From Paraburkholderia guartelaensis (lineage in GTDB: Bacteria > Pseudomonadota > Gammaproteobacteria > Burkholderiales > Burkholderiaceae): a stretch of 64,000 nucleotides of DNA. Made by a program: the position numbers and the translations under genes. The stretch spans positions 1-64,000 of the forward strand of contig NZ_SMOD01000032.1 of the NCBI RefSeq assembly GCF_004353905.1. Direction: 5' to 3'. Of this stretch, positions 46,031-54,206 are shown piece by piece; position 1 is the first letter of the stretch, and each line of letters begins with the position of its first letter. The notes under the pieces are model-generated. The model saw nothing but the letters and a program-made list of their open reading frames with translations. It did not search any database and had not been told where the DNA came from.

Positions 46031-47140
46031 TCACGCCATTTCACCTGCCGCACTTCGGCGCTGCCGCCGGAAGAACTGCCACATCATCGCCATCGCATCG
46101 GGGCCCCGATCCGAATGAAACGCTTCGCGCGGATCGCCGCCGCTCCATGCATGCCCGAGTCCGCGAATGAGGCACACCCGCACGACGAGCCTGCCCGACT
46201 TGACATAGTCGGTGTACGCCACCGCGTCGCGGCTATAGGTCCGGATCTCGCCAACGCGCAACTCGCCCTGCGTATCGAGCAGCCGGTTGACACGCGCGAA
46301 CTGCATGCCGAGTTGCGCGGCGTTGCGCATCGCCACGACCGCATCGATTTCGCCTTGCACGATGAAGGTCGGCACACCCGGATGGGTGGCGACGTCGACC
46401 GCGGCATCGACCAGATGCGCCGGGTCTTCGCGGCTGCCGTGACGCATGACGTTCATCGCGCTCATCGTGGAAGTGGCCGCGCCGAAAACCGGCCCCGAGT
46501 GCAGGCCAACCGCGGCGAAGCGCAACGGATAGCGCATGGCGAGCACGGACGCGAGACCGGCTCCCGCCGAGATGCCCGCCAGGTAGATACGCTCGCGATC
46601 GAATCCGTGCTCGCGCACGATGGCATCGACGAGCGAGGCGACCGCCGGCGCCTCCGATTGCGCATGGTCGCCGTGCCAGTGCCAGCATCGCTGTGCGTGC
46701 GCCGTTTTCGCCTGCTCGGGAAGCAGCACGGCGAAGCCTGCGCGATCCGCCAGCCGGCAAACCCGCGTGCCCGCGGCGAACGACTCTACCGTCTGCTTGC
46801 AGCCGTGCAGCATGACCACGAGCGGCGTGCCCGTTACCCTGGCCTTGGCCGCGCCGGCGGGCAAATAGAGCGCATACGCGAGATGGTTGACGAGATGCCC
46901 GGCCCTGGGCGGCGCGGAATGATAGGAGCGGATCCACCTGCCGCCCGTGCCCACCGGTTGCGCACGCCCCACGTGCGCCTTGCCGCCGCCCTTCGCCGGT
47001 TTGGCTGCCGGCCTCGCGACCTGGGCAGCCTTTGCGGGCGCCGCTTTGCGTACGGCGGCCTTTTTCTTCGGTCGCGTTGTGCTCATGCGGGTGAGCAGTT
47101 CGAGACCTTTGAGCCAGACGTTGGTCTTTTTCCTGGGCAT
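46031..47140 (-). CDS. PHB-depolymerase-family esterase (LpqC/FaeC-like)
   Basis: The 369-residue protein has an N-terminal basic start MPRKKTNVWLKGLELL, then a Lys/Ala/Pro-rich linker (residues about 20-60). The alpha/beta-hydrolase follows: oxyanion segment VVMLHGCKQTVESFAAGT, nucleophile elbow YLAGISAGAGLAS, and late GLGHAWSGG with the catalytic His. The family includes extracellular polyhydroxybutyrate depolymerases and phenolic ester hydrolases. No standard signal peptide is visible, so action on intracellular or non-secreted esters is possible. ATG 47140 is chosen over an in-frame TTG at 47155. Confidence 0.84.
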   Translation of the reverse strand: MPRKKTNVWLKGLELLTRMSTTRPKKKAAVRKAAPAKAAQVARPAAKPAKGGGKAHVGRAQPVGTGGRWIRSYHSAPPRAGHLVNHLAYALYLPAGAAKARVTGTPLVVMLHGCKQTVESFAAGTRVCRLADRAGFAVLLPEQAKTAHAQRCWHWHGDHAQSEAPAVASLVDAIVREHGFDRERIYLAGISAGAGLASVLAMRYPLRFAAVGLHSGPVFGAATSTMSAMNVMRHGSREDPAHLVDAAVDVATHPGVPTFIVQGEIDAVVAMRNAAQLGMQFARVNRLLDTQGELRVGEIRTYSRDAVAYTDYVKSGRLVVRVCLIRGLGHAWSGGDPREAFHSDRGPDAMAMMWQFFRRQRRSAAGEMA

Positions 47141-47321
47141 GAGCAATGGCGACAAGGCGTTTTGATCACGTCACGCCAGGCGGCACACGGCGGACAGCGC
47201 GGTACGGCGATCACAGCGATCGAACCGCTGCGAGTCCGACCATCATAACGGCCCTGACCTCGCGCTGAGTTTTGCATGACCGCGCGCCGCTGGGCGCGCC
47301 GCGTCACAAGTGCCGCGGCGC

Positions 47322-47327
47322 TATAAT
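47322..47327 (+). promoter_or_regulatory. Perfect -10 TATAAT ahead of the chromate transporter genes
   Basis: TATAAT occurs within the 318-bp gap (47141-47458) between the divergent esterase and chromate transporter genes. No good -35 lies at the standard distance. It would give a leader of about 125 bases. I see nothing else defined in the gap. Confidence 0.4.
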
Positions 47328-47458
47328 TTCGCCGACCATTGCCGCGATGCCAATTCGAACACCGGTAAAAGATCGACCCAATCGAGCAGGAACCGGAAAG
47401 AAAGGCCGCACGAGACGATCGCCGAGCTATTCGGCATTACCTCCTTTCCGTCATCCCC

Positions 47459-48031
47459 GTGACTGCTTCCACGCCAAACGCCTCGCCGCGCCCCACGCTG
47501 TTCGGACTCTTTCTGATCTTCAGCCGCATTGGCTTGACGAGCTTCGGCGGCGGTTTGAGCGGCTGGCTGTTGCGCGAATTCGTCCAGGATCGCGACTGGA
47601 TCAGCGAAGAGGACTTTCTCAACGGGCTCGCCATCTCGCAGGCGCTACCCGGCATCAACGTGAAGAACATGGCGATCTGGATCGGGCATCGGCTGCTCGG
47701 CTGGCGCGGCGCCGCCGTGGCCGTCACGGGCATCCTCGTGCCGCCCGCGTGTCTGATCGTCGTCATCGGCAGCGTGGTTGGCGCGCTCATCTTCCATCCG
47801 CTCACGCAGATTCTGATCGCTGGCGCCGCCGCAGCGGCAACGGGATTGTCGCTGTCGATGGGCGTCGTCACCGCGCGGCGCGTGCGGCGGCAAGTGCTTC
47901 CGCTGCTCCTCATGGCGGCGACCTTTCTTGCGATCGGCATCCTGCGTTTGTCGCTGGTGTGGGTGGTCCTGGCAGGCGGCGCCGTGAGCGTGCTCTACGA
48001 ATACGTGGCGATCCGCCGGGGTGCGCGATGA
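47459..48031 (+). CDS. chrA: Chromate transporter, N-terminal half-size CHR protein
   Basis: The 190-residue membrane protein has the CHR-domain opening FSRIGLTSFGGGLSGWLLREFVQ, followed by EEDFLNGLAISQALPGINVKNMAIWIGHRLLGWRGA and five or six hydrophobic segments. It is one half of a split ChrA-type transporter whose other half is encoded immediately downstream with an ATGA overlap. Family members export chromate or sulfate-like anions, but many half-size pairs have no tested substrate. Start is GTG at 47459, without a clear ribosome site. Confidence 0.82.
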   Translation: MTASTPNASPRPTLFGLFLIFSRIGLTSFGGGLSGWLLREFVQDRDWISEEDFLNGLAISQALPGINVKNMAIWIGHRLLGWRGAAVAVTGILVPPACLIVVIGSVVGALIFHPLTQILIAGAAAAATGLSLSMGVVTARRVRRQVLPLLLMAATFLAIGILRLSLVWVVLAGGAVSVLYEYVAIRRGAR

Positions 48032-48597
48032 ATTCACGCCTGCTCGGTCAGCTGGCCGCCATTTTCGCGCCACTCTCGCTCGTGACGATCGGCGGTGGCC
48101 AGGCGATCGTCGCGGAGATCCAGCGCCAGGTCGTGGAAGTGCATCCGTGGATGACGCATTCACAATTCGCCGCCGACTTCGCGATTTCGCGCATGGCGCC
48201 GGGCCCCGGCTCGCTGCTTGTCACGTTGATCGGCTGGCAGGTCGCCGGGTTCTGGGGCGCGCTCGTGGCGACCGCAGCGCTCCTGCTGCCAACCGGCATC
48301 CTCATCTATGGCGTCACGCATATCTGGGGCCGCTATCAGGGTGCGGCGTGGCAGCTGGCGCTCGAGCGCGGCCTGCGCCCCATCGCGGCCGGCATGATGC
48401 TCGCGGCTGGCTGGGTGCTGCTCAAGTCGCTGAACGGCGGCCTTCCCGCCAAGGCGATTGCTATCGTGTCGCTTTGCGTGCTGCTCAGAACGCGGGTCAG
48501 TCCGCTCGTTCTTCTCCTTGCCGGCGCGCTCGCGCTCGTCGGCGTCAGCCTGGTCGGCGCCGGCCTGCCGTATTGGGTCCAGGTGCGGCTCACGTAG
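48028..48597 (+). CDS. chrA: Chromate transporter, C-terminal half-size CHR protein
   Basis: The 189-residue membrane protein opens with the second CHR motif AIFAPLSLVTIGGGQAIVAEIQRQVVE, then DFAISRMAPGPGSLLVTLIGWQVAGFWGA. It has about six membrane segments. It is the partner of the upstream half-size protein (ATGA overlap at 48028), together equivalent to one full-length ChrA. The long open frame upstream of it is the shadow of the first half. Confidence 0.85.
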   Translation: MNSRLLGQLAAIFAPLSLVTIGGGQAIVAEIQRQVVEVHPWMTHSQFAADFAISRMAPGPGSLLVTLIGWQVAGFWGALVATAALLLPTGILIYGVTHIWGRYQGAAWQLALERGLRPIAAGMMLAAGWVLLKSLNGGLPAKAIAIVSLCVLLRTRVSPLVLLLAGALALVGVSLVGAGLPYWVQVRLT

Positions 48598-48726
48598 AAA
48601 AACACACCGCCGCTGCAACTCCACGGGAATAACAGCGCACCCGCGGCAGTATACCCATTGCAGTCTCCGTTGATTCGACCGTGCTCCAGCCGGTCGCCGA
48701 ACCATGCTTTTAATCAGGAGTTCGAA

Positions 48727-49056
48727 ATGATCATCCGCCGCCCGCTTTACGCCTTGCTCGTCGTGACTGCCTGCATCGGCGCGGCATCCACCGCGTCCGC
48801 GCAGGGACTTACGCGTGCCCAGGTGCGCGAACAGTTGATCGAAGCACAGGCCAACGGCTCGCAATTCGTGACCGACAGCTCGTATCCCGACGTGAGCCCC
48901 GTATCCGCGCAACAAGTTGCGCGTGCGAAGGCACAACATCAACAGCAGGAACCCAGCGGCATGGGCGCGCCGATGCAGGGCACGAGCGACGCCGGCGCAC
49001 CGCACAGGACGTGTGTCGGGCCGGTGAGCTTCTGCAACCTGTATTCGGGTAGCTGA
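48727..49056 (+). CDS. DUF4148 domain secreted protein
   Basis: The 109-residue protein has a signal peptide MIIRRPLYALLVVTACIGAA with cleavage near STASAQ. It is followed by LTRAQVREQLIEAQANG, the conserved DUF4148 element abundant in Burkholderia. The tail is Gln-rich and ends with two cysteines (RTCVGPVSFC) that could form a disulphide. Periplasmic location is likely and function unknown. ATG 48727 follows AGGAG. A strong hairpin terminator follows at 49099-49125. Confidence 0.82.
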   Translation: MIIRRPLYALLVVTACIGAASTASAQGLTRAQVREQLIEAQANGSQFVTDSSYPDVSPVSAQQVARAKAQHQQQEPSGMGAPMQGTSDAGAPHRTCVGPVSFCNLYSGS

Positions 49057-49098
49057 AAGCCGTCGCCGAAACCCGCTCCCCATCCTGGCCACCGCAGA

Positions 49099-49139
49099 AC
49101 GCCCCGCTCGCAACGAGCGGGGCGTCTCGCGCGCTTTTT
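49099..49139 (+). terminator. Rho-independent terminator after the DUF4148 gene
   Basis: ACGCCCCGCTCG (49099-49110) pairs perfectly with CGAGCGGGGCGT (49114-49125) around a CAA loop, followed by a T-run at 49135-49139. The remainder of the 316-bp gap up to 49372 shows no further element I can define. Confidence 0.75.
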
Positions 49140-49372
49140 CGGCGCCTCCCCTCCCGACCCCGAGCATCCTCGCCAGCCGCAAAGTCACCAACGCGTCATC
49201 TTCGATGCGCCGGGCATGCACCGTGACGCGTGCCTGCAGATTTGCGTGCGCTACAGGACAAACCCTGCCCCCCAATTGTCTTGTGGCGTGACTACACTAT
49301 GTTCGTCGGCATTCGTTTGCTATCCGCGTTCGCGTGCCGCCCGCCAGCACGATGACCACTGGGAGGTGTGCT

Positions 49373-51166
49373 GTGCTCCGCCTGATCTTCGCCCGCACTT
49401 CGCGCCCTGCGGCGGCGCTTGCCCTCGCGCTTGCCAGCGCTTTCTGTTACGAGGCGAACGCCGCAACGACGCCTCCGGCCGCCACAAAGCCGCCGGCCAA
49501 CAAGCCGCCCGCCAACAAAGCCGCCGTCGACAAGGCGGCCAGCGACAAGGCGGCTAGCGACAAGGCCGCCGCGCCGAAGACCACCGCCGAGGCAACCGCG
49601 CCGGCGGCCGTGGCCGCACCCGACTTCTTTTCGCTCGCCGAGCGCTACGGCCCCGCCGTCGTGCACGTGATCGCGCGCAGTCCCGACGACCCGTCGTCGC
49701 CGCCCGAGCAGGAGGCTATCGACGCCGACGATCCTTTCTTCGCGTTCTTCAAGCGCGCGCCGAAGCCGGCGTCCGACGCCGAGGCCGGCGGACCGCGCGT
49801 GATGATGGGCGCGGGCTCCGGATTCATCGTGAGCCCTGATGGCGTCGTGCTCACCACGGCGCACATCGTCGACAACGCCGAGCAGGTGACCGTGCGGCTG
49901 ACGGACAAGCGCGAGTTCAAGGCGGAGGTCGTCGCCGTCGATCCGCAAAGCGACGTTGCCGTGCTGCAGATCGACGCCCACGATCTACCGTTCGTGAAAC
50001 TCGCCGATACGGCGAAGGTGCACGCCGGCGAGCCCGTGCTGTCGATCGGGTCGCCGGACAGCTATCAGAACACCGTGACGACGGGCATCCTCAGCGCGAC
50101 CTCGCGCACGCTGCCCGACGGCAAGGCGTTTCCGTTCCTCCAGACCGACGTGGCGGTCAACCCCGACAACTCCGGCGGCCCGATCTTCAATCGCGAGGGC
50201 GAGGTCATCGGCATCGGCGTGCAGATTTACGCGGATGGCGGCCGCTACCAAGGCCTGACCTTCGCGATTCCGATCGACGCCGCCAACCAGTTCCGCGCCC
50301 AGTTGCAGGCGCGCAAGGCGGCGCCCGCCGGCAGCGCCAACGCGGCGAACGCGGCAAACGCGGGCAATGGCGGGACGATCCGCACCTTCGGCATGCAAGT
50401 CGAAGACGTGAGCCCCGGGCTCGCGGCGGCGCTCGGCTTGCCGCACGCGGGCGGCGCGCTCGTCGATGCAGTCGATCCCGCCTCGCCCATCGGCAAAGCG
50501 GGCATCCGGACCGGTGACGTGATCGTGCAGGTCGGCACCAAGCCCGTCGACCGGGCCGCGACGCTCGCCGCCGCGCTCGCTTCCGTCCCGCCCGCCACGC
50601 CGGCCTCCCTCAAGGTGATCCGCAACCGTCAGCCCGCGGTGGCCGGCTTCTCGAACACGGCGTTCGAGGCGAAGGCGGCGGATGCGCCTGCGGCGGCGGC
50701 TGGCGCAGCCGCAGGTGCGACAGCAGCTCAAGCAACCGATGCCGCACAGGCGGCGGAGAAGACCGACGCGCCGGTCGCGCCCGCCGTAGCGGATCCGGTG
50801 AGCAAGGCGCCGCCGTCCGACGTGCATGCCGTCAAAACGGTGATGACGGATACGAGCGCGCAGCCTGCCGCTGCGGCAGCACCGCCCCCGCGCCATGCCG
50901 CGGACCGCCTCGGTCTGATCGCGCACGCGCTGAGCGCCGAGGAGAAGCGCTCGACCGGGTTGCCGCTTGGTTTGATGGTGGAAGCCTCCACTGGACCCGC
51001 TGCGAGTGCGGGTGTGCGGGCTGGAGACGTCGTGCTGTCGCTCGATGACACGCTGGTCGAATCGCAGGAGCAAGCTGTCGCGCTCGAGGCGAAGGCGACG
51101 AAGAGTATGTCGCTGCTGATTCAGCGGAATAATGCGAGGAGCTTTGTGGCTGTGAAGGTTAGGTGA
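49373..51166 (+). CDS. HtrA/DegP-like periplasmic serine protease with two PDZ domains and atypical DNSGG motif
   Basis: The 597-residue protein has a signal peptide ending near CYEANAA. An Ala/Lys/Pro linker containing repeated AASDKAASDK follows (residues about 30-80), then a trypsin-like domain and two PDZ domains (about 340-430 and 530-590) separated by a second Ala-rich linker. The triad is His164 (TTAHIVD), Asp194 (QSDVAVLQ) and Ser267. The loop reads NPDNSGG instead of NPGNSGG, so Asp265 replaces the conserved oxyanion-hole glycine. It may be a protease with altered activity or mainly a chaperone. GTG at 49373, six bases after GGGAGG, is the best start. Confidence 0.85.
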   Translation: MLRLIFARTSRPAAALALALASAFCYEANAATTPPAATKPPANKPPANKAAVDKAASDKAASDKAAAPKTTAEATAPAAVAAPDFFSLAERYGPAVVHVIARSPDDPSSPPEQEAIDADDPFFAFFKRAPKPASDAEAGGPRVMMGAGSGFIVSPDGVVLTTAHIVDNAEQVTVRLTDKREFKAEVVAVDPQSDVAVLQIDAHDLPFVKLADTAKVHAGEPVLSIGSPDSYQNTVTTGILSATSRTLPDGKAFPFLQTDVAVNPDNSGGPIFNREGEVIGIGVQIYADGGRYQGLTFAIPIDAANQFRAQLQARKAAPAGSANAANAANAGNGGTIRTFGMQVEDVSPGLAAALGLPHAGGALVDAVDPASPIGKAGIRTGDVIVQVGTKPVDRAATLAAALASVPPATPASLKVIRNRQPAVAGFSNTAFEAKAADAPAAAAGAAAGATAAQATDAAQAAEKTDAPVAPAVADPVSKAPPSDVHAVKTVMTDTSAQPAAAAAPPPRHAADRLGLIAHALSAEEKRSTGLPLGLMVEASTGPAASAGVRAGDVVLSLDDTLVESQEQAVALEAKATKSMSLLIQRNNARSFVAVKVR

Positions 51167-51180
51167 TTGGCGCTGCGCTC

Positions 51181-51756
51181 GGTTTTTGGCTGCTTTCGCG
51201 TTTCCTTGTGTTCGCGGTGGTCTGCCTGGGTTGCCCCTGTGCGGGGCGGCACCTACTTTCTTTGCGGCGGCAAAGAAAGTAGGCAAAGAAAGCCGCTCAA
51301 ACCGCCAATGCCTGCCACAGTTCACCTCGCGCCATTCTTCGTGAATGGCTCCGGAGCGTCTGTCACCTCGCACCTTCAATGTCAGTGACAAGGCGCTCAT
51401 TCATCCCGCTGCTCGCTTCGCGCGCTGCGGTTGGGTCTGCAAGGGAAACCGGGGGCACGAATGCGCATTCGCGAAAACTCAGTGCCCCGTTGGTTTTTGG
51501 TTATGCCCTTCGGCGCGCGTAGCGCCGCCGGAAGGATGAGCGCCTTGTCACTTCGTTTGTGGGCGAGTGGTGACAGACGCTCCGGAGCCATTCACCATTT
51601 ACGGCGCGAGGTGAACGGTGGCAGGCATTAGCGGTTTGAGCGGCTTTCTTTGCCTACTTTCTTTGCCGCCGCAAAGAAAGTAGGTGCCGCCCCGCACAGG
51701 GGCAACCCAGGCAGACCACCGCGAAAACAAGAAAAGGCCAAAGCGCCAGGAACAAA
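51181..51756. repeat. Long inverted-repeat intergenic element with two REP-like hairpins
   Basis: The left arm (from about 51205) and right arm (to about 51731) are near-exact reverse complements over 150 bp or more, with weaker symmetry extending outward and inward. Each arm holds a perfect 14-bp hairpin CCTACTTTCTTTGC / GCAAAGAAAGTAGG with a 4-base loop (51252-51283 and 51653-51684). It fills the 607-bp gap between two convergent genes. Short ORFs inside it mirror each other and are not genes. I associate the core sequence with a repeat seen many times in Paraburkholderia genomes. Confidence 0.85.
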
Positions 51757-51773
51757 AACCAAAAACCCAACCC

Positions 51774-52619
51774 TCACCGCTGCGTCAACTGCGCATAAAC
51801 ATCATGCGCAAGCTGCAGCAACTCCTTACGATCAATCCCCCCAGAAAGCGCATACCCAAAATCCCCATCCACCCAATAAAACACATTCACAGGCCCATCC
51901 TGATAGAGCTTGAACGCAGTGGTATTGGCGCTAGTCTTGCGATGCGAGATACACAGAGTCACCCGCTCGCCACGCGCATTGTGATACATGAATTGCGCGA
52001 CTTCGCCGCCGTCGTCGGCCGGCAACAACCGCCCGCCCGAAAGCTCGAACCCGCTCTTCGATAGCATCGGCGCGTGCACGTTGGTGCCGAGCCGGTTGGC
52101 GAGCCACTTCACGAAGTCCTGCTCCTGGCTGTCGTCCATCGTGTCGGGCCGCGCCACCGTCGGCATATAAACGACATGCGCCAGCGCCGCTTGCTGCGCG
52201 AAGCGCATGGAGTTGTCCGCGCTCACCGCCCGCAGCTCGCCGCCGCCAGCCGCGCTTGCGGGACCTCCCGTGCCGCCCATGCCGTAGTGCATACCCCACC
52301 CGATGCCCACGCCCAGAACGAGTGCCGCCGCCAGGCCCGCGAAGCGCGGCCAGTTCGCGGCCGGGCGCGCGTTGCGTACCGTCTGCGACTCGGGCTCGGG
52401 GGCGGCCACACGCAGGCGCGCAGGCAGCGGCTCGTTGAGCACGCGGTCGTAACGCTCGTGCAGCAGATTGTTCAGCGCGAAGAAGTCGCTCGCGCGCGCG
52501 GCAAGCTCGGGGTTGCGCTCGAGCTCGCGCTCCACATCGGCGCGGCGAGCCTCGGAAAGCGTGCCGTCCACGTAGGCGTGGATCTCGTCTTGCGTGACTG
52601 GATTTTGTTGTTCGCTCAT
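51774..52619 (-). CDS. Anti-sigma factor-like membrane protein
   Basis: The 281-residue protein has a short cytoplasmic N-terminus (VTQDEIHAYVDGTLSEARRADVERELERNPE) of the anti-sigma type without a zinc-binding His/Cys motif. One transmembrane segment (FAGLAAALVLGVGIGWGMHYG, residues about 91-111) and a periplasmic domain follow. It overlaps the sigma-factor gene by four bases (ATGA), the standard arrangement for a cognate pair. It should hold the ECF sigma factor inactive until a periplasmic signal arrives. A paralogue lies on the other side of the sigma gene. Confidence 0.84.
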   Translation of the reverse strand: MSEQQNPVTQDEIHAYVDGTLSEARRADVERELERNPELAARASDFFALNNLLHERYDRVLNEPLPARLRVAAPEPESQTVRNARPAANWPRFAGLAAALVLGVGIGWGMHYGMGGTGGPASAAGGGELRAVSADNSMRFAQQAALAHVVYMPTVARPDTMDDSQEQDFVKWLANRLGTNVHAPMLSKSGFELSGGRLLPADDGGEVAQFMYHNARGERVTLCISHRKTSANTTAFKLYQDGPVNVFYWVDGDFGYALSGGIDRKELLQLAHDVYAQLTQR

Positions 52620-53134
52620 CGCACCACCTTCAGATTCGCACGCGGGACGGAACCGGCCATGAGCGCCCGCAAGCGCTCGCGTCCCCTCGACAGTCGCGAC
52701 ATGACCGTTCCTATCGGTATGTCGAGCGCCAATGCGACATCGGCGTAACTCATCTCCTCCAGTCCTACCAGAAGCACCACCTCGCGCTGCTCCACGGGCA
52801 GTCGCTGCAGCGCAAAGTCCAGATCGCGCACTTCGAGCGCACCCGTCTGCGTGGCGGGCACGGCGTAGTCGGTTTCGGGCACGCTGTCGTCGTCGACGGA
52901 AACGTGCGCGCCGCGTGCCGCCGACTTACGCACCTGGTTCACGAAGAGGTTGTGCATGATCGTGAAAAGCCAGGCGCGCAGATCGGTGCCCGAACGAAAC
53001 AACTCCGTGCGGGCGATGGCGCGCTCGAGCGTGTCCTGCACGAGGTCGTCGGCGAGCTCGCGGTTGTTGATCAGCGCGCGCGCGTAGCGTCGCAGGCGCG
53101 GCACGTGTTCTATCAACTCGTCACGGATGTCCAT
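52616..53134 (-). CDS. ECF RNA polymerase sigma factor
   Basis: The 172-residue protein has region 2 (LRRYARALINNRELADDLVQDTLERA, DLRAWLFTIMHNLFVNQVRK) and region 4 (LQRLPVEQREVVLLVGLEEMSYADVALALDIPIGTVMSRLSRGRERL), the minimal two-domain ECF layout. It is encoded between two anti-sigma-like genes in the same orientation. The downstream one overlaps it and is the probable inhibitor. Targets are unknown; the large exported protein at 54207 is an obvious candidate by location. Confidence 0.9.
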   Translation of the reverse strand: MDIRDELIEHVPRLRRYARALINNRELADDLVQDTLERAIARTELFRSGTDLRAWLFTIMHNLFVNQVRKSAARGAHVSVDDDSVPETDYAVPATQTGALEVRDLDFALQRLPVEQREVVLLVGLEEMSYADVALALDIPIGTVMSRLSRGRERLRALMAGSVPRANLKVVR

Positions 53135-53189
53135 GTTTCATCCTGGATTGCTGCAAGGGTCATTGCGCGGCTCGCATCGTCGGGCTGGT

Positions 53190-53939
53190 TCACGATCCTT
53201 CGCCTTCGCGCGACTGCGGCGTGGCGAGCGTCGCGATGTCCGCCGCGCGCATCAAGCCGCGCGTTCGTGCGTCACCCGCGAGCACCCAGCGCGTGCCACG
53301 CTCGCGCCACATCAGAAGCCGCAGCGGACCCGCGCGGTGGGCGCTCCACTGAGGCGCCGCGCCCGCCAGCCAGGCGCGGCTCGCGAGCAGCACCACGCGC
53401 TCGCCCTCTTTGTTCTCGTAGACATAGCGTTGCGCGCTCGCGAACGGGCCAACCCGCACTTCTCCGCCGCCGAGAAAGTGCAGGCCTGCCGCGCCGAAAT
53501 CGAACGGCGCACGCGCCGCGCCCGCTTCCAGCGCCTCGGGCTGCGCGTTTTCGGCTTCCATCAGCGCCATCACCGCGGCGTTGTTCAGCACTTGCTGCGA
53601 CGGCTCGGTCACGCCGACCCACGCCAATGCGGCGCCCGCCAACGCCAGGGCGGCCGCGAGAGCCATAGCGTAGCGCAACACCCGCCTGCTTCGAGCCGGA
53701 GCGCTGAGCGAGTGCGCCGTCTGCGCAGTCGGTGCCGTCGGCGCACCTGGCGCCGGGTAGGCATCGCGGATCTGGGCGTTCAGGCGCCGGTAGAACAGGA
53801 TCCGATGCCATTCGCCGGGCTTGCCCGCGAGGTAGCGGCGCACGTGTGCCGCCCGCGCGCCAGCGAGCGTGCCGTCGCTATAGGCCTGGATATCGGCTTC
53901 GGAAACTGGCGGCTCGTCGAGCGGCCCGCGGAACTTCAT
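53190..53939 (-). CDS. Second anti-sigma-like membrane protein (paralogue)
   Basis: The 249-residue protein has an N-terminus (VSEADIQAYSDGTLAGARAAHVRRYL) that aligns with that of the anti-sigma protein at 51774-52619. One membrane segment (ALAAALALAGAALAWVGV, about residues 92-109) follows. Its periplasmic domain also resembles the paralogue, with YVYENKEGERVVLLASR facing YHNARGERVTLCIS. It lies 55 bp upstream of the sigma gene and is probably co-transcribed with it. It could be a second inhibitor or an accessory sensor. ATG at 53939 begins MKFRGPLDEPP. Confidence 0.78.
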   Translation of the reverse strand: MKFRGPLDEPPVSEADIQAYSDGTLAGARAAHVRRYLAGKPGEWHRILFYRRLNAQIRDAYPAPGAPTAPTAQTAHSLSAPARSRRVLRYAMALAAALALAGAALAWVGVTEPSQQVLNNAAVMALMEAENAQPEALEAGAARAPFDFGAAGLHFLGGGEVRVGPFASAQRYVYENKEGERVVLLASRAWLAGAAPQWSAHRAGPLRLLMWRERGTRWVLAGDARTRGLMRAADIATLATPQSREGEGS

Positions 53940-54206
53940 GGTCGTGAACCAATGCTGAATAGGTGGCGATGCGGGGGCAAACACGCGGCAGGCGCCGATT
54001 ATTCCAGCGGGCGGCGAAATTCCCCTTTTGCGCGGTGCTCGAGCGATTTTGCTCCATACGGGGCAGCCCGTTCATCGCATCCGCATAAAAAAAGGCCACA
54101 TTACCCGCATTGAATAATATTTGAATTATTTCCTTAAAAGCGCATGCGAGCATCACGCCCAACTGCCACATGCCCTGCGGCAGGTTCGTGATTTACAGGA
54201 ATTCAA

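Noticed and set aside
51345..51631. Short ORFs of about 64 residues on both strands inside the inverted-repeat element
   Set aside because: The two frames begin with the same peptide because the DNA is palindromic. They are not conserved genes.
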